Made by a program: the position numbers and the translations under genes | The notes under the pieces: model-generated | Databases searched by the model: none | What the model saw: only the letters and a program-made list of their open reading frames with translations | What the model was told of the DNA's origin: nothing | Shown: piece after piece, positions 41,081 through 44,254 of the stretch | How positions within the stretch are numbered: position 1 is the stretch's first letter | Layout of the letters: every line of letters starts with the position of its first letter | Assembly (NCBI RefSeq): GCF_024706985.1 | Contig: NZ_JAMCCX010000023.1 | Location: 1-44,254 of the forward strand | DNA length: 44,254 bases | DNA from: Alicyclobacillus sp. SP_1 | Lineage (GTDB): Bacteria; Bacillota; Bacilli; Alicyclobacillales; Alicyclobacillaceae | Direction of reading: 5' to 3'

Positions 41081-42864
41081 GACATTCCCTCCAATTCTCT
41101 TAAAAACCGCGACGGCACCGTGGATGCGTTGCCGAGGGTGTTTGGATACAGGACGTACAATCGGTCTTTGGCCCGCGTCATGGCCACGTAAAACAAGCGT
41201 GTTTCTTCGTCGAGCGCGGAGGCTTCGCCTTGCGCCTTCGCGTACGGGATGGATCCCTCGACCACGTTCAGCACAAACACCGTTTTCCATTCGAGACCTT
41301 TGCTGCGGTGAATCGTCATGCAAGGAATGGCCTCCGGTTTCGGTTCTTTGGCTTGGTCCAGAACCCAGTCGACGTGTTTCAAAAAGGCGCGTAGCGTCGC
41401 ATGTCGCTTCGAGGCTACTTGGAGTGAGGACCACCAGGCAGGAAGCTCTTGGCTGTCATGCCAACCCGGCACCCCCTGTTTCAAGGTCTCCAGAAACGCA
41501 CTCGGTTGTTCGATGGGAAGCAGCCGCTCCAAGAGCTCCAAATAAGGTTCGAACCGCTCCGGCTCTCGGTACACGACGTCGATGCCATTCGCCCGCAGGG
41601 ACTCTTTCGCAACGGACGAGAGCAATTTTTTAGGGAATTCGACGCTGCGAAACACCGCTTCGGGAGGAATCGGGGCCTTGCGCTGGATGGCTTCGACCAC
41701 GCGCAGATACGAGAGCACGGACACGACGGCAGGCATCTCGTAAAAGTGTTGATCTCCGACGATGGAAAACGGCATTTTTGCCTCGGTGAAGGCTTCTTCC
41801 ATATCCCGCGACTCCGTGTTGGTCCGATACAAGACCGCAAAATCGGACCAACCCAGCTCCGGAAACGCCGTTTTCAGTCCTTGAATCGTTTCCACCACGC
41901 GCAGCGCTTGCTGTTCCGGAGTCTCACAAGCCAAGATTCGGACAGCGTCTCCGCCCTGCCGATGGGCCACTACGCGCTTGACGCGTTGCGTTTTGCTCAG
42001 ACGAATCACGCGATTCGACGCTTGCACCACGGTTTCCGTCGACCGATAATTCCGCTCCAGCAAGACGATCTTGGCGTCCGGATAGTACTTAGAAAACTCT
42101 AGAATGAGCTCTGGTCTCGCACCACGAAACCCATAGATCGACTGATAATCGTCCCCGACCACGAAGAGATTCCGATGCGGTTCCACAAGCTTTTGCAAGA
42201 TAAGCCACTGTACCCAATTCGTGTCTTGAAACTCATCCACCAGCACGTACTGAAAGCGAGAGGACACGGTGCGGAAAAACGCTGGATCGTTGTACAAGAG
42301 CCGATGAGCCCGCACGAGCAGATCGTCGAAATCGAGCTTTTTGTGCACCGTCTTCCAGCGTTCATACGCGTCGAAAACGCGATTTTGGTCTGGGTCGGAC
42401 AGTTGACCAGGCGTCCATCCGGAATTTTTGGCGACCGACAGACATTGCTGTACCTCTTCGGGCGAGAAGCGCTCGCCAAGTCCGGTGCCATAGGGATTGA
42501 CCGAGGTTTTTGGGGCTAAAACCACTTCGATCATCCAGGTGTTATTAGGCACCAACTGCCAGCCGGGACCGAGCGTCGGAACCACCATCCGGTGGGCCAA
42601 TCCGTGGATCGTCGTGACCACCACGTTTTTCGCCCTCGGTCCCATCGCTTGCTCCAGACGCGTTCGCATGTCTTCCGTCGCTTTTTTCGTGAACGTGCAA
42701 CTCAAGATGCGTTGGGGTGGCACCCCACTTTCGACTAACCCGAGGATGCGCAGCACCAGCATGGTCGTTTTTCCACTTCCTGCACCTGCGACAACCACAC
42801 AGGGACCGTCTTTGTGCTGTGCCGCCTCGCGCTGCGCAGGATTCAATCCTTCCAGACTCGGCAA
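41077..42864 (-). CDS. UvrD/PcrA/Rep-type DNA helicase
   Basis: A 595-residue superfamily 1A helicase: LNPAQREAAQ at the start, Walker A GAGSGKTT (Lys32), motif II DEFQDTN, motif III FVVGDDYQSIYGFRGA, motif IV ILERNYRST, motif V TIHRSKGLEW and motif VI FYVAMTRAKDRLY. It is shorter than chromosomal PcrA (about 720), with a reduced C-terminus. It probably unwinds plasmid DNA during transfer or replication. A TTG at 42864 with AAGGAGG nine bases upstream is the likely start; an ATG at 42897 has no ribosome binding site. Confidence 0.88.
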   Translation of the reverse strand: MPSLEGLNPAQREAAQHKDGPCVVVAGAGSGKTTMLVLRILGLVESGVPPQRILSCTFTKKATEDMRTRLEQAMGPRAKNVVVTTIHGLAHRMVVPTLGPGWQLVPNNTWMIEVVLAPKTSVNPYGTGLGERFSPEEVQQCLSVAKNSGWTPGQLSDPDQNRVFDAYERWKTVHKKLDFDDLLVRAHRLLYNDPAFFRTVSSRFQYVLVDEFQDTNWVQWLILQKLVEPHRNLFVVGDDYQSIYGFRGARPELILEFSKYYPDAKIVLLERNYRSTETVVQASNRVIRLSKTQRVKRVVAHRQGGDAVRILACETPEQQALRVVETIQGLKTAFPELGWSDFAVLYRTNTESRDMEEAFTEAKMPFSIVGDQHFYEMPAVVSVLSYLRVVEAIQRKAPIPPEAVFRSVEFPKKLLSSVAKESLRANGIDVVYREPERFEPYLELLERLLPIEQPSAFLETLKQGVPGWHDSQELPAWWSSLQVASKRHATLRAFLKHVDWVLDQAKEPKPEAIPCMTIHRSKGLEWKTVFVLNVVEGSIPYAKAQGEASALDEETRLFYVAMTRAKDRLYVLYPNTLGNASTVPSRFLRELEGMS

Positions 42865-42872
42865 ATCAAACG

Positions 42873-42916
42873 CCCTCCTTTGCCTCTTTATTGTCATGGC
42901 ATCGAAGGAGGGCGTT
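42873..42916 (-). promoter_or_regulatory. Stem hiding the helicase ribosome binding site
   Basis: AACGCCCTCCTT, just behind direct-repeat site 5, is complementary over 12 bases to AAGGAGGGCGTT, which contains the helicase ribosome binding site. The CAATAA box at 42888-42893 lies in the loop. A transcript coming from further upstream would hide the ribosome binding site; one starting at this box would not. Confidence 0.6.
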
Positions 42917-42933
42917 CGGACATTTTTAGGACA
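42917..42933 (-). promoter_or_regulatory. Direct-repeat regulatory site 5
   Basis: The same 17-bp core, four bases after the stop of the DnaD-like gene. A CAATAA box is 23 bases downstream. Confidence 0.75.
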
Positions 42934-42937
42934 AGTT

Positions 42938-43609
42938 TTAGTCGTTGGGGAAAAGTTTGTAGAAGTTGGCGTATCGGGCATCGCGTACACTGGACGAAGC
43001 CGTGGCCAGAAGCGGCGTTGGGGGGGAGGGCATGGTTTTAATCCGCTCTTTGGCGTAGACGTCTTTGAGGATTTCCGCCACATACGCGAAACTGCGAATG
43101 CGCTTAGGCTCTTTGTGGGTACGAAAGACGTCCTGGATGCCGGATAAGATGACGTCCAGCGGCATGCCGCCCTCGAGCAGTTGCTTGAGCACCACGTAGT
43201 CGTGACGCTGCGTACGATAGGCGTAGTTGTCCATGGCCACTTGCATCGCTCGGTCCACTTCCGCATACGGGTCGCGCGTCTCGTTCGGTGCCTTCGGCGG
43301 CGATACGGGACGGACGGACCGCTCCTCCGGTTCTTCCAGACACAACGAGACTCGGATCCGTTCGGGACCGACGTAGGCCAAGTGAAGGATGCCTTTCGCT
43401 TGCAGCTTCTCCAAACGTTCGATGAGGTGTGACGTCTCCCAACCCGTCATGGCAGAGAGTCTTGCAAGCGCCACCTCCTTGTCCGGGAAGGTCAGCAGGG
43501 CCACCAAGAGGACGAACGCATCGCCATCGCCGATCCGACGACGGTATTCGCGGAGATAGTAGACCGGCACCGACACGAATCCTTGAGCAAGCACGGCAGC
43601 TTCGTACAT
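42938..43609 (-). CDS. DnaD-like replication protein
   Basis: A 223-residue protein. The N-terminal half is a winged-helix region (VALLTFPDKEVALARLSAMTGW, then LIERLEKLQAKGIL). The C-terminal half carries a DnaD/DnaB_2-type helical domain (DYVVLKQLLEGGMPLDVILSGIQD, then RIRSFAYVAEIL). In Firmicutes such proteins load the replicative helicase. This suggests an element-specific replication start near here, though no Rep or origin is visible. The ATG at 43609 has AAGGAG eight bases upstream; the ATG at 43615 is too close to that site. Confidence 0.78.
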   Translation of the reverse strand: MYEAAVLAQGFVSVPVYYLREYRRRIGDGDAFVLLVALLTFPDKEVALARLSAMTGWETSHLIERLEKLQAKGILHLAYVGPERIRVSLCLEEPEERSVRPVSPPKAPNETRDPYAEVDRAMQVAMDNYAYRTQRHDYVVLKQLLEGGMPLDVILSGIQDVFRTHKEPKRIRSFAYVAEILKDVYAKERIKTMPSPPTPLLATASSSVRDARYANFYKLFPND

Positions 43610-43665
43610 AGGCATCGCTCCTTCGGTGTGGGTTGAGAAAGCGGCCCCGTAGGACCGCGCGGTCG

Positions 43666-43923
43666 TTAGCTGGCGTAGGTTTTGCTGACGGAGAGTTTGA
43701 CGGTCTGCTTCTCCGGTACATCGATGCTCTCACCCGTTTGCGGGTTGCGAGCGGTATGCGCCGGTCGTACGGTGGGTTTAAGCTTCCCGACGCCTTGGAG
43801 GGTGACTTCTTGCCCGGCTTTCAGTTCGGCGACGATCGCTTTTTGAAACTCGGACCAGAGCGCCTCTACCTGTTTTTTGGGGAGCTCTGACGATACGTGT
43901 GCGAATAGACTTTCTTTGCTCAT
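43666..43923 (-). CDS. HU-family DNA-binding protein
   Basis: An 85-residue protein with the HU/IHF pattern, short at the C-terminus: helical start, then VTLQGVGKLKPTVRPAHTAR, the NPQTGESIDVPE arm and VKLSVSK. HU bends DNA and organises nucleoids; element copies often assist replication or recombination. AAAGGAG precedes the ATG. A TATACT box with an overlapping inverted repeat lies at 43954-43971. Confidence 0.88.
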   Translation of the reverse strand: MSKESLFAHVSSELPKKQVEALWSEFQKAIVAELKAGQEVTLQGVGKLKPTVRPAHTARNPQTGESIDVPEKQTVKLSVSKTYAS

Positions 43924-43953
43924 ACGACTTTGGCTCCTTTAGCTTCAAGATGT

Positions 43954-43971
43954 CTCCAGTATAACTGGGAG
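43954..43971 (-). promoter_or_regulatory. -10 box and overlapping inverted repeat before the HU gene
   Basis: CTCCAGT/ACTGGGAG half-sites face each other around TATA. The TATACT -10 box (43958-43963, minus strand) sits inside the repeat, so a repressor bound here would block it. GCCCGA-T-TCGGGC, a second palindrome, lies at about 43977-43989. Confidence 0.45.
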
Positions 43972-43973
43972 TT

Positions 43974-44225
43974 GCGCCCGATTCGGGCCACTTTTCGCCC
44001 AATATTGAGCGAATATCCACGGCGTCTCCCGCTCCAAACGCGACAATGGAGAGCACCTGCTCGCTCTCGGTCGAACAGACAGAGGCTTTGAGGGTCTACA
44101 CAGCCTGCTCCCAAAGCACCGGACGGCCGCTGCGGCTTATCCGGGCCAAGCGAAAGCGAGTTCCGAAGGATGGATGTTTTACCGAATGCGCCGTAAAGCC
44201 CCGCGCTTTAGCGCTGGGGATATAA
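43974..44225 (+). pseudogene. Possible 3' remnant of a transposon gene (IS200/IS605 TnpB-like end)
   Basis: On the plus strand a frame without a proper start is open for about 80 codons after a TAA near 43971 and ends at 44225. It is rich in Arg, Lys and Cys. It closes inside a strong hairpin (GCCCCGCGC-TTTA-GCGCTGGGG), which is how many tnpB genes end at the right end of IS200/IS605 elements. No catalytic or zinc motif remains, so the call rests on the end structure only. Confidence 0.3.
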
Positions 44226-44230
44226 GGCGC

Positions 44231-44250
44231 TCGCCGCTAGGCGAATCTTT
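44231..44250 (+). terminator. Terminator-like hairpin at the right edge
   Basis: TCGCC-GCTA-GGCGA followed by ATCTTTT on the plus strand, behind the hairpin at 44197-44219. It could be the subterminal hairpin of an IS200/IS605-type end or a plain terminator. Confidence 0.4.
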
Positions 44251-44254
44251 TGTC

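Overview
The window looks like a large mobile element (plasmid, or an integrative conjugative or phage-like element) from a Gram-positive Firmicute. The evidence is AAGGAG-type ribosome binding sites in front of nearly every gene, AbrB/SpoVT-fold proteins, a DnaD-like replication protein, an HU protein and a moderately high G+C content. A genus in the Alicyclobacillus/Sulfobacillus range is an inference only. Almost every gene lies on the minus strand with overlapping stop and start codons, so transcription runs from the right end of the window to the left.

Layout in the direction of transcription. (1) 44254-42938: a probable transposon remnant, then HU and a DnaD-like protein. (2) 42864-24080: a transfer/pilus region. 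It holds a UvrD-type helicase, a VirD4/TraG-type coupling protein, CpaE/MinD-like ATPases, a CpaB-like SAF protein, a CpaF/TadA ATPase, TadB and TadC, a set of small pilin/TadE/TadG-like proteins, an actin-like ATPase with a long Pro-Glu-Arg tail, a GT-C-like membrane protein and an A24 prepilin peptidase. Five identical 17-bp direct-repeat sites (TGTCC-N6-TGTCC) cut this region and its downstream edge into units. (3) 24000-22036: a small protein, an S1-domain protein and a YdjM-like membrane protein, closed by a terminator. (4) 21975-10390: copy 2 of a 701-bp repeat, a probable recombination directionality factor, SSB, several small proteins, an SbcC/Rad50-like ATPase, an ArdC-like antirestriction protein, a coiled-coil membrane protein, a DNA methyltransferase and a very large SNF2 helicase. 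(5) 10317-6406: copy 1 of the 701-bp repeat, a CHC2-type primase fragment, a sliding clamp (DnaN), a DUF6573 protein and a Rha/KilAC antirepressor. (6) 6341-2970: a PRTRC-type ubiquitin-like cassette with an E2-like protein B, a fused Ub-like/JAB protein and an E1-like ThiF protein. (7) 2914-1: an Rpn nuclease, a lone AbrB-zinc-ribbon regulator on the plus strand, an AbrB/PIN toxin-antitoxin pair and the start of an IS3-family element.

The genes fit one self-maintaining element: its own clamp, SSB, primase-like protein and helicases; segregation and antirestriction functions; a Tad-type pilus with a conjugation coupling protein; and a ubiquitin-like modification cassette. The most unusual signals are (a) the ubiquitin-like cassette with a Ub-like domain fused to its JAB protease, (b) two nearly identical structured leader RNAs, each with its own promoter and a terminator just before the ribosome binding site of a replication or recombination operon, and (c) the five-site regulon motif in the pilus region. 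No relaxase, VirB4, integrase, Rep initiator or ParB is visible in the window.
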